From Parasediminibacterium sp046546515 (GTDB lineage: Bacteria > Bacteroidota > Bacteroidia > Chitinophagales > Chitinophagaceae): a DNA stretch of 64,000 nucleotides. A program made the position numbers and the translations under genes. Positions 52,583 to 61,671 of this stretch are shown piece by piece. Below the pieces are notes generated by a model. That model was not told the DNA's origin. It was given only the letters and a program-made list of their open reading frames with translations, and made no database searches. The stretch is taken from positions 129,826-193,825 of the forward strand of contig NZ_JBKHKJ010000005.1 of the NCBI RefSeq assembly GCF_046546515.1. Direction: 5' to 3'. Position 1 is the stretch's first letter. Each line of letters opens with the position of its first letter.

Positions 52583-53317
52583 ATGAATGTAGGCCTTTTT
52601 ATTCCTTGCTATGTGGATCAGTTTTATCCCAAAGTGGCTATCGCCACGTTGGAACTATTGGAAAAATTTGGGTGCAAAGTATCTTACCCATTAAAACAAA
52701 CCTGTTGCGGCCAGCCAATGGCCAATAGTGGTTTTGAAGGGGATGCAGATGCCTGCAATCGATTGTTTGCAGAAAATTTCAAGGGGTTCGATTATGTTGT
52801 TTCACCTTCTGGTAGCTGTACTTTGCACATCAAACAGCACTTGCATACCCATGAAAACAATGCTTCTGAAAGCCATATCAGGCAAACAGTATATGAACTC
52901 ACCGAGTTTTTGGTAGATGTGTTACAAGTAAAAGATATAAAAGCAAAATTCCCACATAAGGTAGGTATGCACCAAAGTTGCCACGGGCAACGGGGATTGC
53001 ACCTAAGCCAGATGTCGGAACTGAATGCTGCCCCTTACTCAAAGCCAGGTGCATTGTTGAACATGGTAGAAGGTATTGAGCTGATACAGTTGGATAGGGT
53101 AGACGAATGTTGTGGTTTTGGTGGCACATTTTGCGTGGCAGAAGAAGCCGTGAGTGCCAAAATGGGCAAGGATAGGGTAGCCGACCACCTGAAACATGAT
53201 GCAGAATATATTACAGGGGCTGACATGAGCTGCCTGATGCACATGGAGGGCATACTAAAAAGGCGGAAAAGCAAAACAAAAGTGATTCATATTGCCGAAA
53301 TACTGAACAACTCATAA
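52583..53317 (+). CDS. lutA: L-lactate utilization protein LutA (Fe-S oxidoreductase)
   Basis: 244 residues with two CCG domains: FIPCYVDQFYP and TCCGQPMANSGFEG in the first, CHGQRGLHLS and DECCGFGGTFCVAEE in the second. LutA, B and C together oxidise L-lactate to pyruvate. The gene follows the AraC-type regulator by 17 bp and precedes lutB by 61 bp. The proposed deoxysugar pathway next door would yield L-lactate, which explains the linkage. Confidence 0.95.
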   Translation: MNVGLFIPCYVDQFYPKVAIATLELLEKFGCKVSYPLKQTCCGQPMANSGFEGDADACNRLFAENFKGFDYVVSPSGSCTLHIKQHLHTHENNASESHIRQTVYELTEFLVDVLQVKDIKAKFPHKVGMHQSCHGQRGLHLSQMSELNAAPYSKPGALLNMVEGIELIQLDRVDECCGFGGTFCVAEEAVSAKMGKDRVADHLKHDAEYITGADMSCLMHMEGILKRRKSKTKVIHIAEILNNS

Positions 53318-53378
53318 GCACTTATGTTTTTCAAACGTATAACTTATAACGTAAAACATACCACTTAAAACAGAATCC

Positions 53379-54755
53379 ATGCACAGCAACATAACCAATC
53401 ATGCAGATGCTTCGGTAGATTTTAATATAGACGAAGACAGGGTAGGCTGGCACGACAAAACCCTTTGGTTTATCCGTGAAAAAAGGGATAAAGCCAGCCA
53501 CAATATACCAGAATGGGAGCAATTGAGGGAATATGCCTCGCAGATAAAAAACAATGTGCTAAGCAACCTTAGCCAATACTTGCAGGCATTTGAAGCGAAA
53601 GCCAAAGCCAATGGAATCATTATCCATTGGGCAGCAGATGCGGCGGAACACAATAGCATTGTGCATGGCATCCTCAAAAAGCATGGCATAGACCGCATGG
53701 TGAAAAGCAAAAGCATGCTTACCGAGGAATGTGGCCTGAACGAATACCTAGAAGCCAATGGCGTGGACGTAATAGACACCGATTTGGGGGAACGCATTGT
53801 ACAACTGGCCAAAGAGCCGCCAAGTCATATCGTGCTGCCTTGCATCCATAAGAAGAAAGAAGAAATAGGGGAGTTGTTCCACGAACACTTAGGCACTGAC
53901 AAAGGTGCTTCGGATCCTGTGTATCTTACAGCTGCCGCAAGGCAACATCTACGGGAAACTTTTTTAACCCGGAGAGCTGCCTTAACGGGCGTAAACTTTG
54001 CCATTGCCGAAACGGGCGAATTTGTCGTTTGTACCAACGAAGGCAATGCCGATATGGGCGCACACTTGGCTGATGTGCATATTGCCTGCATGGGCATAGA
54101 AAAGATATTGCCCCAGCAGAATCATCTTGGTGTTTTCTTGCGACTGCTGGCGAGGAGTGCCACCGGGCAACCGATTACCACATATTCTAGCCATTTTAAA
54201 AAGCCGCTACCTGGGCAGGAAATGCATATTGTATTAGTAGATAATGGCAGGAGCATCCATTTAGGCAAGGCAGATTTTAGGAATGCCCTAAAGTGTATCC
54301 GCTGTGCCGCTTGCATGAATACTTGCCCTGTGTATAGGCGTAGTGGCGGTCATAGTTACCACAATGCAGTGGCTGGCCCCATCGGCTCTATCCTTACGCC
54401 TAATATGGATATGAAAAAGAATGCAGACCTCCCTTTTGCATCTACGCTTTGCGGCAGTTGCAGCAATGTTTGCCCGGTAAAGATTGATATTCACGACCAA
54501 TTGTACAAATGGCGGCAGGTACTGATGAAAGAAGGCTATGGCCCCGCTTCAAAAACGGCCAGCATGAAAATTATGGGCTGGGTATTATCGTCCCCAAAAG
54601 TGTATGATTTTTCAGGGAAAGCTGCCCGTTGGGCATTGCGGAACACGCCTTTTGTAGTAAGTAACAAATTGAACCCTTGGTTCAAGGCAAGGGAAATGCC
54701 TGATGCCCCAGAGCAGTCGTTTAAAGAATGGTACAAGAAAAACAGGGATAAATAA
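53379..54755 (+). CDS. lutB: L-lactate utilization protein LutB (iron-sulfur subunit)
   Basis: 458 residues. An LUD-type domain (about 70-290, AETGEFVVCTNEGNADMG) is followed by two 4Fe-4S clusters, CIRCAACMNTCPVYRR (about 307-322) and CGSCSNVCPVKIDIHDQLYK. Full length. The upstream spacer carries TAACTTATAACGTAAAAC repeat motifs. Confidence 0.95.
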   Translation: MHSNITNHADASVDFNIDEDRVGWHDKTLWFIREKRDKASHNIPEWEQLREYASQIKNNVLSNLSQYLQAFEAKAKANGIIIHWAADAAEHNSIVHGILKKHGIDRMVKSKSMLTEECGLNEYLEANGVDVIDTDLGERIVQLAKEPPSHIVLPCIHKKKEEIGELFHEHLGTDKGASDPVYLTAAARQHLRETFLTRRAALTGVNFAIAETGEFVVCTNEGNADMGAHLADVHIACMGIEKILPQQNHLGVFLRLLARSATGQPITTYSSHFKKPLPGQEMHIVLVDNGRSIHLGKADFRNALKCIRCAACMNTCPVYRRSGGHSYHNAVAGPIGSILTPNMDMKKNADLPFASTLCGSCSNVCPVKIDIHDQLYKWRQVLMKEGYGPASKTASMKIMGWVLSSPKVYDFSGKAARWALRNTPFVVSNKLNPWFKAREMPDAPEQSFKEWYKKNRDK

Positions 54756-54790
54756 TTTTGTTAATACTCAGGTGCAAGTTTGGTTAATCT

Positions 54791-55058
54791 GCCACGAAGG
54801 CACGAAGACTCAAAGTAGCACAAAGTTTTAAGGGAAGAATAAGAAAAGAAAATAAGAAGAAAAATTATGTTATTAAGTAATAAGCCATAATTATCTTAAT
54901 ATAATTCTAAGAGGGTTTCGTTCTTGCCCCTCTCCTTTGGAGAGGGGTTGGGGTGAGGTCTCTAAAATAAATAGTATTAACTTAATTATGTCTGCATACT
55001 TAGTACCTTTTAACCTTCCTTTTCTTCGTGTTTCTTCGTGTTTTTGTGCCTTTGTGGC
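54791..55058. repeat. Inverted-repeat element of the GCCACGAAGGCAC family with nested C/G-rich palindrome
   Basis: Left arm GCCACGAAGGCACGAAGACT, right arm CTTCGTGTTTTTGTGCC...TTTGTGGC (ending 55058). Nested inside at 54926-54957 is CCCCTCTCC..GGAGAGGGG..GGGGTGAGG. It fills the 347-bp gap between lutB and lutC. Confidence 0.75.
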
Positions 55059-55102
55059 TAAAAAAACATATTCTAAAATAGTAACGTTTAAAATGACAAC
55101 AA

Positions 55103-55687
55103 ATGAGCCGTGAAGCAATATTAAAAGAAGTACTTAAAAACCAGCCTGCCTTATTGCCTTTGCCCAATATTGACATATTGCAAGGGGAGTATGATAAAAT
55201 AGAGGAGTTGAAAAAATGGCTTGATGTGCTGCATATTACTGTACATGAAGTGCCTGATTATGCAGCCATTAAAACTATTTTAAAAGAAGAAGTGCCAACT
55301 AATTTACGAACAGTAACCACCATCCCAGAATTGAGCGCTACTGCCGTGTTGATTGAAGGCATAAAAGAAAATGCCCATTTGTTAGAAAATGTAGAACTGG
55401 CAATAATCCCCGCCCATTTTGGCGTTGCTGAAAATGGGGCTATGTGGATTACGGATAGCCTTATTCAATACCGGGTACTCCCATTTATCACCCAGCAATT
55501 AGCTGTGGTGGTCAATAAGAAAGACATTGTGTACAATATGCACCAGGCTTATGAAAGAATTGCTGGCACACAATATGATTTTGGGGTATTTATAGCTGGC
55601 CCGTCCAAAACGGCGGACATTGAGCAATCCTTGGTTTTAGGGGCGCATGGCCCTAAAGGGATGATCGTGTTTTTAGTGGGTGAATAG
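55103..55687 (+). CDS. lutC: L-lactate utilization protein LutC
   Basis: 194 residues of the LUD/YkgG family: VELAIIPAHFGVAENGAMWI, FITQQLAVVVNKKDIVYNMH, FGVFIAGPSKTADIEQSLVL and GAHGPKGMIVFLVG. Third component of the lactate-oxidising complex. Separated from lutB by a repeat element, so cotranscription would run through a hairpin. Confidence 0.94.
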   Translation: MSREAILKEVLKNQPALLPLPNIDILQGEYDKIEELKKWLDVLHITVHEVPDYAAIKTILKEEVPTNLRTVTTIPELSATAVLIEGIKENAHLLENVELAIIPAHFGVAENGAMWITDSLIQYRVLPFITQQLAVVVNKKDIVYNMHQAYERIAGTQYDFGVFIAGPSKTADIEQSLVLGAHGPKGMIVFLVGE

Positions 55688-55701
55688 GGTGGGGCATATT
55701 T

Positions 55702-56142
55702 TCAAGAAAGTGAAATGAGGGCGTTTTCTCTTATCAGTTGCTTTTCAACCCACTCTATATAGCTTTTGTCTTTGAAGTGGAACCACATTTGTCGATACTC
55801 GCCTGAATTGTCGATTACAAATCTAAACTCCCTGAATGGTTTGCGCTTTTCTAAAGCTGCTACAAGTTTGGCTCTAAGTTTTGGGTCTGCAACTTCTTCA
55901 GCAAAGTCTGCCATTACCTGAAATGAATCACGGGATTCCATCGGATTAATTTCACAATAATCCAAAAAGTTTTCGTCTAGTTCGTCTAGGTCTTCTTGCC
56001 AGGCTTCTTCTTCTATATCGAAATCTTTGTTAGTATCGGGTACTATAAGCAATTTACCGGTTTGTTTGTGAAAAAAAGCCCGCAATCCCAAGTCCAATTG
56101 TTCTGAAATTTCTTTTATTTTTTCTTTTGTAAAAGTGAGCAT
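55702..56142 (-). CDS. UPF0158-family protein
   Basis: 146 residues, strongly acidic, with FRFVIDNSGEYRQMWFHFKD then KSYIEWVEKQL near the C-terminus and IEEEAWQEDLDELDENFLDY in the middle, the pattern of UPF0158. Function unknown. It converges with lutC (14-bp gap). Confidence 0.8.
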   Translation of the reverse strand: MLTFTKEKIKEISEQLDLGLRAFFHKQTGKLLIVPDTNKDFDIEEEAWQEDLDELDENFLDYCEINPMESRDSFQVMADFAEEVADPKLRAKLVAALEKRKPFREFRFVIDNSGEYRQMWFHFKDKSYIEWVEKQLIRENALISLS

Positions 56143-56208
56143 ATTGCAATGTTCTAATTTGCCAAAAGTAAAAGATTACTTCCAAATATTCAGGCATCCG
56201 AATTGTTG

Positions 56209-56761
56209 GGGTGCATAAAACTTTTTCGCTTTGTCCTGATACCCCCGCACTCTATAAAAACCTTATCTTTGTGCTAGAAATGCACTTGATACAAACTACT
56301 TACAAAACTAGTATCTTGACATCCCAATCGGAGTTCTTTTTTTACTAATATTAAAATAGTTGTAGTGCCAAAATAGGGTTTTGTTTTATGGGTATAAAAT
56401 CACTCACTTTTTCTCACAAAGCACTCATAAATCACGCACAAATCACTCAAAAAGTACGCACAAAACACGCACAAAACACGCTTAAAAATTTGTGGATATT
56501 GTTGATAATCAATGATTTAAAACGGCTGAGACGATTTTTGAAAAACGACGAAAAGGGAAAAAGCCCGAAAAAATGCAAAACTGAAACTATTTTAATAAAA
56601 ATACCATTAAAATAGATATTATAAAAAATGTGCAAGGGTTTTTGTTTTGCCTTGTTCCTGTTACCCTTTCCTTTGGGTAACTTGTCCCGGTCTTTCGGAA
56701 GGGATGAGGTTTGGCTAGGTTGATTTTTTAATAAAAAATAGCGAAAAACTTTTATGCGCCC
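56209..56761. mobile_element. 553-bp non-coding MITE-like element with TIRs and 8-bp target duplication
   Basis: Left end gggtgcataaaactttttcg, right end inverted cgaaaaacttttatgcgccc: 22-bp terminal inverted repeats with two mismatches. The 8 bp AATTGTTG occur directly before the element (56201-56208) and directly after it (56762-56769). Inside are secondary inverted blocks (ACTAATATTAAAATAGTT near 56346-56363 and AACTATTTTAATAAAA near 56585-56600) enclosing an array of CGCACAAAACA/ATCACTCA motifs. Short frames inside (for instance 56388-56615) are AT-rich artefacts without homology, so mobility must have been supplied in trans. Confidence 0.85.
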
Positions 56762-56791
56762 AATTGTTGAAGCAAAAAATGTTGAAACCCC

Positions 56792-56799
56792 TACATTTG
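56792..56799 (+). promoter_or_regulatory. -7 promoter box of icd
   Basis: TACATTTG, 32 bp before the icd start; TTG at 56767-56769 is a possible -33 element. That TTG lies in the target duplication, so the MITE insertion abuts the promoter. Confidence 0.65.
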
Positions 56800-56831
56800 T
56801 AAACTTCATAAAAAATTAAAGATAGTTAATC

Positions 56832-58061
56832 ATGGCACAAAAAATCAAGGTAGCCAATCCTGTTGTAGAGTTGGATGGTGATGAAATGACCCGGATCATT
56901 TGGAAGTTTATTAAAGACAAGCTAATCCTTCCATATTTGGAACTAGACATAAAATATTATGACTTGGGTGTGGAGTACCGTGACGAAACGAATGACCAGG
57001 TTACCATTGATGCTGCCAATGCTATTAAACAGTACGGCGTAGGTATTAAATGTGCCACCATTACCCCCGATGAGGAAAGGGTTGTAGAATTTAAACTGAA
57101 ACAAATGTGGAAAAGCCCTAATGGCACTATCCGCAACATTTTGGATGGCACTGTGTTCCGCGAGCCGATTGTTTGCAGCAATGTGCCACGCCTAGTACCC
57201 AACTGGACTGCACCTATTTGCATCGGCCGCCATGCTTTTGGTGATCAGTACCGTGCCACCGACTTTGTAACCAAAGGCAAGGGCAAATTGACTGTAACAT
57301 TTGAAGGCGAAGATGGCACAAAGCAATCTTATGAAGTATTCAACTTTAAAGGCGATGGTGTTGCCTTGACAATGTACAACACAGATGAAAGTATTTTCGG
57401 CTTTGCCCGTTCTTGCTTCAACCAGGCACTTGCTAAAAAATGGCCTTTGTACCTTTCTACAAAAAATACTATCCTTAAAAAATACGATGGCCGCTTCAAA
57501 GACATTTTTGAAGAAGTATATCAAAATGAATTCAAGGCCAAATATGTAGAAGCTGGCATTACTTACGAGCACCGCTTGATTGACGACATGGTAGCAAGTG
57601 CGCTTAAATGGCATGGCAATTTTGTATGGGCTTGTAAAAACTATGATGGCGATGTGCAAAGCGATACAGTGGCACAAGGCTTTGGTAGCCTTGGCTTGAT
57701 GACTTCTGTATTGGTAACACCAGATGGCACAGTAATGGAAGCAGAAGCAGCCCATGGTACTGTAACACGCCACTACCGTGAACACCAAAAAGGAAAACCA
57801 ACTTCTACCAACCCCATCGCATCTATCTTTGCATGGACAAGGGGCTTGGAATTCCGTGGCAAATTAGATGGCAACCAGCCATTGATAGATTTCTGCCATG
57901 CCTTGGAAGAAGTTTGCGTAGCTACTGTTGAAAGCGGCAAGATGACAAAAGACTTGGCTGTTTGTATCCATGGCAACAAAGTGAACCATGGTGAGCATTA
58001 CCTATACACCGAGGAGTTTTTAGATGCTTTGGATGAAAACTTAAAAGCAAAATTGGGTTAA
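56832..58061 (+). CDS. icd: NADP-dependent isocitrate dehydrogenase
   Basis: 409 residues of the dimeric, eukaryote-like type: VELDGDEMTRIIWKFIKD, KSPNGTIRNILDGTVFREPI (substrate-binding Ser/Asn/Arg), YEHRLIDDMVASALKW (metal Asp), DVQSDTVAQGFGSLGLM and AEAAHGTVTRHYREHQ with the NADP-binding HxxKP...TSTNPIAS. TCA-cycle enzyme forming 2-oxoglutarate and NADPH. Single gene. Confidence 0.98.
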   Translation: MAQKIKVANPVVELDGDEMTRIIWKFIKDKLILPYLELDIKYYDLGVEYRDETNDQVTIDAANAIKQYGVGIKCATITPDEERVVEFKLKQMWKSPNGTIRNILDGTVFREPIVCSNVPRLVPNWTAPICIGRHAFGDQYRATDFVTKGKGKLTVTFEGEDGTKQSYEVFNFKGDGVALTMYNTDESIFGFARSCFNQALAKKWPLYLSTKNTILKKYDGRFKDIFEEVYQNEFKAKYVEAGITYEHRLIDDMVASALKWHGNFVWACKNYDGDVQSDTVAQGFGSLGLMTSVLVTPDGTVMEAEAAHGTVTRHYREHQKGKPTSTNPIASIFAWTRGLEFRGKLDGNQPLIDFCHALEEVCVATVESGKMTKDLAVCIHGNKVNHGEHYLYTEEFLDALDENLKAKLG

Positions 58062-58090
58062 TAATGTTCTTGAAATAACTTCTTCAAGAA

Positions 58091-58168
58091 GGAAATTTTT
58101 AAACTACTTGGGGTTACTAAAAACCCTGAAAGGGTTGAACAATAGTAGCCACGGGTGCAACCCGTGGT
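58091..58168. repeat. Second copy of the CCTGAAAGGGTTGAAC..CCACGGGTG..CACCCGTGG-type repeat
   Basis: Matches 34480-34556 across about 78 bp with few differences. It lies directly downstream of icd. Confidence 0.8.
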
Positions 58169-58190
58169 TGAATTATATTATGGTGAATGT

Positions 58191-58222
58191 CCCGGGCTGC
58201 TTGAAGCCCGGGATTTTTTTTT
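58191..58222 (+). terminator. Rho-independent terminator after icd
   Basis: Stem CCCGGGCT/AGCCCGGG, loop GCTTGA, then A and nine T. The following gap to 58457 is AT-rich and carries no visible gene. Confidence 0.85.
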
Positions 58223-58457
58223 GAAAGCAATTGCTAACCTTTATAAGGTTACAAACCTTATAAAGGTTTTGTACCTCAAAATCTTATGCACGCTCTACCA
58301 TAAATTATCTAAAATCCTTTTAAAATCACTATTTTAATTGTTATTTATAATACTTGGTTGATTAATCAATAAAATAGTTTCAGTAATAAATAGAAAAGTA
58401 TCATTCATTATCTAAACACCAACCTAATTTAGCATCCGGAAATAAACATTGTTTGCC

Positions 58458-59933
58458 ATGCTTTTATTAGGGATAGATATTGGTACGTCTTCTATCAAGG
58501 TTGCGATAGTTGATGCCCAAACACAACAAACGGTTGTTACTGCACAATACCCGGAAACAGAAACGCCTATTACCTCTTTGCAAAATGGTTGGGCCGAGCA
58601 AAGCCCTGAAATGTGGTGGGAGCATGTGCAAATGGCTATTTTAAAAGCCAATGCAACAGGTACTTATAACCCAAAAGATATTGCGGCTATTGGTATTGCC
58701 TACCAAATGCATGGATTGGTTTGCGTAGATAAGAACCAGCATGTGTTGCGTGACAGTATTATTTGGTGCGACAGCCGTGCCGTGCCTTATGGCGACGCAG
58801 CTTTTACAGCCATTGGTGAAGAAAAATGCCTCTCCCATTTGCTAAACTCACCCGGCAATTTTACCGCTAGCAAACTAGCTTGGGTAAAAGACAATGAACC
58901 CCATATTTACGAACAGATAGACAAAATAATGCTCCCTGGCGATTTTATTGCTATGAAGCTTAGTGGCTGTGTCACTACTTCAGCATCTGCCTTGTCAGAA
59001 GGTGTTTTTTGGGATTTTAAGAACAAGGAACTTTCCAAAGATGTAATGGGGTATTACGGTTTTCATACTTCTATTATACCTACCATAAAAGATGTATTTA
59101 CTGAACATGGTTTGGTAAGCGAGTCAATAGCAGCCAAATTATCACTTACTACAGGCATACCTATTACGTATAAGGCGGGCGACCAACCCAATAATGCTTT
59201 ATCGCTAAATGTATTGCAACCCGGAGAAGTAGCCGCAACGGCAGGTACATCAGGGGTTATTTATGGGGTAGGGGATACGTTGAGTTATGATAAGCAATCA
59301 CGTATCAACAGCTTTGCGCATGTAAACCATACTGCGGAGCAAACCCGTATTGGTACATTGTTGTGTATCAATGGTACAGGCATTGCCAATAGCTTTACAA
59401 GGAAATTATTGGCGGCTGATAAAAGCTACCCATACATCAACGAAGCAGCCAAGCAAATACCTATTGGTTCAGAAGGCCTTACTGTATTGCCATTTGGCAA
59501 TGGGGCTGAACGTATTTTCAACAACCGCACCGTAGGGGCGCATTACCAGAATATTAATTTCAATATACATACAGAGGCACATATTTTCCGTGCAGTGCAG
59601 GAAGGTATTGCGTTCTCTTTCCGCTATGGGTTAGATATTATGAAGGAAAATGGTATTACCCCATCTGTAATCCGTGCTGGCAAAGCCAACCTGTTTTTGA
59701 GCGATGTATTTATCAGTGCATTTGTAAATGCCACTAATGTACCTGTTGAATTGTATCAGGTAGATGGCAGCGTAGGTGCGGCCAAAGGTGCAGGTATTGG
59801 CGCAAAAATATTTGCATCGGAAAAAGAGGCATTTGCCAATGCAAAACCATTGGATTTGATAGAGCCAACCGTTGCTTCGGCATATAATGATGTGTATGAG
59901 GAATGGAAAGGGTTTTTAATGAAACAAGTGTAA
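58458..59933 (+). CDS. xylB: Xylulokinase
   Basis: 491 residues from ATG 58458 (an in-frame TTG lies 9 bp upstream). FGGY kinase: GIDIGTSSIKVAIVD, QNGWAEQSPEMWWEH, GIAYQMHGLV (substrate Met-His), WCDSRAV, the catalytic Asp in KAGDQPNNALSLN and ATAGTSGVIYGV. It phosphorylates D-xylulose. With the next two genes it forms a xylose-use cluster, although the gap to xylA contains a repeat element. Confidence 0.95.
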   Translation: MLLLGIDIGTSSIKVAIVDAQTQQTVVTAQYPETETPITSLQNGWAEQSPEMWWEHVQMAILKANATGTYNPKDIAAIGIAYQMHGLVCVDKNQHVLRDSIIWCDSRAVPYGDAAFTAIGEEKCLSHLLNSPGNFTASKLAWVKDNEPHIYEQIDKIMLPGDFIAMKLSGCVTTSASALSEGVFWDFKNKELSKDVMGYYGFHTSIIPTIKDVFTEHGLVSESIAAKLSLTTGIPITYKAGDQPNNALSLNVLQPGEVAATAGTSGVIYGVGDTLSYDKQSRINSFAHVNHTAEQTRIGTLLCINGTGIANSFTRKLLAADKSYPYINEAAKQIPIGSEGLTVLPFGNGAERIFNNRTVGAHYQNINFNIHTEAHIFRAVQEGIAFSFRYGLDIMKENGITPSVIRAGKANLFLSDVFISAFVNATNVPVELYQVDGSVGAAKGAGIGAKIFASEKEAFANAKPLDLIEPTVASAYNDVYEEWKGFLMKQV

Positions 59934-59938
59934 GTATC

Positions 59939-60044
59939 GCCACAAAGACGCAAAGTCACGAAGGGGCGCAAAGGTTTTAAGGGTTGCCAACCCCTGGTGG
60001 ACATCTTTTCTTAGTGCCTCTTTCAGCCTTCGAGCCTTTGTGGC
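59939..60044. repeat. Inverted-repeat element of the GCCACGAAGGCAC family between xylB and xylA
   Basis: Left arm GCCACAAAGACGCAAAG, right arm CCTTCGAGCCTTTGTGGC, 106 bp in total. The right arm ends 35 bp before the xylA start codon. Confidence 0.75.
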
Positions 60045-60079
60045 AAATAAACAATTTTTAACCTTTTAAACAAATAACA

Positions 60080-61411
60080 ATGAGCGCAGTAATTACGGGG
60101 GGAAAAGAATTTTTCAAGGGTATTAATCAAGTGAAATTTGAAGGGTTGGGCAGCGACAACCCATTGGCTTTCCGTTGGTATGATGAAAACAGGATAGTAG
60201 CGGGCAAACCGATGAAGGAATACTTGCGTTTTGCATGTGCCTATTGGCATAGCTTCTGCGGCAGTGGGGCAGACCCTTTTGGCGAAGCCACACATTTGTT
60301 TCCATGGAGCGTAAAGGCAGACCCTGTGGAAAGGGCGAAAGACAAAATGGATGCAGCTTTTGAATTTATTACCAAAATGAATATCCCTTTTTATTGCTTT
60401 CACGATGTGGATGTGGTAGATTATGGCAATGATATACTAGAAAACGATAGGCGCTTGCAGGCATTGGTGGCTTATGCAAAAGAAAAGCAGGCGGCAAGCG
60501 GCGTGAAACTATTGTGGGGCACTGCCAACTTATTTTCTAACAAAAGATACATGAATGGTGCGTCTACTAATCCAGATTTCCATGTAGTGGCACACGGTGC
60601 GGCACAGGTGAAAGCAGCTATTGACGCAACCATAGAATTGGGTGGCGATGGCTACACATTCTGGGGTGGCCGTGAAGGGTATATGAGCCTGTTGAACACG
60701 AACATGAAACGTGAACAGGAGCATTTTGCAAAATTCCTGCATGCTTCCAAAGACTATGCAAGGGCAAATGGTTTTAAGGGGGTATTCTTCATAGAACCAA
60801 AACCTTGTGAGCCAAGCAAACACCAATATGATTATGACAGTGAAACCGTAATTGGCTTCCTGCGCAAGTTTGATTTGCTGGAAGATTTTAAACTGAATCT
60901 GGAAGTAAACCATGCTACATTGGCGGGTCACACGTTCCAGCATGAAGTGCAAGTAGCGGTGGATAATGGTCTATTGGGCAGTATGGATGCCAACAGGGGC
61001 GATTATCAAAATGGCTGGGACACAGACCAATTCCCTAACAATATCAACGAACTGGTAGAAACCATGTTGGTGGTTTTAGAAGGCGGTGGATTGCAAGGTG
61101 GCGGCATCAACTTCGATGCTAAAATCCGCAGGAACAGTACTGACCCTCAGGATTTGTTCTATGCACACGTTGGTGGCATGGATATTTTCGCCCGTGCCTT
61201 GATAGTGGCAGATGAAATATTGCAAAAATCTGATTACAAAAAAATCAGGACCAACCGCTATGCTTCTTTCGATACGGCTGAAGGCAAAGCATTTGAAGAA
61301 GGCAAATTATCTTTGGAAGATTTAAGGGCTTACGCTATTGCTAATGGCGAACCAGCTACCATCAGCGGCAAACAAGAGTATTTGGAAAATATTATCAACA
61401 GGTTTATTTAG
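60080..61411 (+). CDS. xylA: Xylose isomerase
   Basis: 443 residues, class II length. Catalytic His in YCFHDVDVVD (about 98-107), WGTANLFSNKRYMNGASTNP, metal-binding FIEPKPCEPSKHQYDYD and LEVNHATLAGHTFQHE, then MDANRGDYQNGWDTDQFP. Converts D-xylose to D-xylulose for XylB. Confidence 0.98.
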   Translation: MSAVITGGKEFFKGINQVKFEGLGSDNPLAFRWYDENRIVAGKPMKEYLRFACAYWHSFCGSGADPFGEATHLFPWSVKADPVERAKDKMDAAFEFITKMNIPFYCFHDVDVVDYGNDILENDRRLQALVAYAKEKQAASGVKLLWGTANLFSNKRYMNGASTNPDFHVVAHGAAQVKAAIDATIELGGDGYTFWGGREGYMSLLNTNMKREQEHFAKFLHASKDYARANGFKGVFFIEPKPCEPSKHQYDYDSETVIGFLRKFDLLEDFKLNLEVNHATLAGHTFQHEVQVAVDNGLLGSMDANRGDYQNGWDTDQFPNNINELVETMLVVLEGGGLQGGGINFDAKIRRNSTDPQDLFYAHVGGMDIFARALIVADEILQKSDYKKIRTNRYASFDTAEGKAFEEGKLSLEDLRAYAIANGEPATISGKQEYLENIINRFI

Positions 61412-61430
61412 AGATAGAATTTTTCGCCAC

Positions 61431-61549
61431 ATAGGCACAATTTGTACATAGCAAGGAACAAGGGAAATAGGTTCATTTATATATATATTGGGTCACTTTT
61501 GTTTCAATAATCTAGCAACTGTGCAACTTTGTGCCTATTGTGGTGAAAA
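61431..61549. repeat. Inverted-repeat element of the GCCACGAAGGCAC family between xylA and the symporter
   Basis: Arms TTTTCGCCACATAGGCAC and GTGCCTATTGTGGTGAAAA, 119 bp in total. It lies in the 260-bp gene-free spacer. Confidence 0.7.
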
Positions 61550-61586
61550 ATAACTATGCTTGCAAAATATTTTTATAAATGTCTGC

Positions 61587-61615
61587 CTTACACTTAATGT
61601 AAGCCTATATATTTG
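61587..61615 (+). promoter_or_regulatory. Promoter and candidate operator of the sugar symporter
   Basis: TATATTTG at 61608-61615 matches the -7 consensus. The palindrome CTTACA-CTTAA-TGTAAG (61587-61603) lies directly before it, where a regulator would compete with RNA polymerase. Confidence 0.55.
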
Positions 61616-61671
61616 TAAGGTATAATTAAACATTCATTATTTTTAACGCAAACATCAATTGCTATTGCCCC

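Noticed and set aside
56400..56490. Short direct repeats as a CRISPR or origin iteron array
   Set aside because: Motifs are only 7-12 bp, irregularly spaced and located between transposon-like ends; no dnaA or rep gene is adjacent.
56388..56615. 75-codon frame inside the MITE-like element
   Set aside because: Its lysine/isoleucine-rich protein reflects the AT-rich motif array, and the equivalent frame is not kept in the 2.9-kb copy.
58155..58337. 60-codon frame downstream of icd
   Set aside because: It is read through the CCACGGGTG repeat and the icd terminator.
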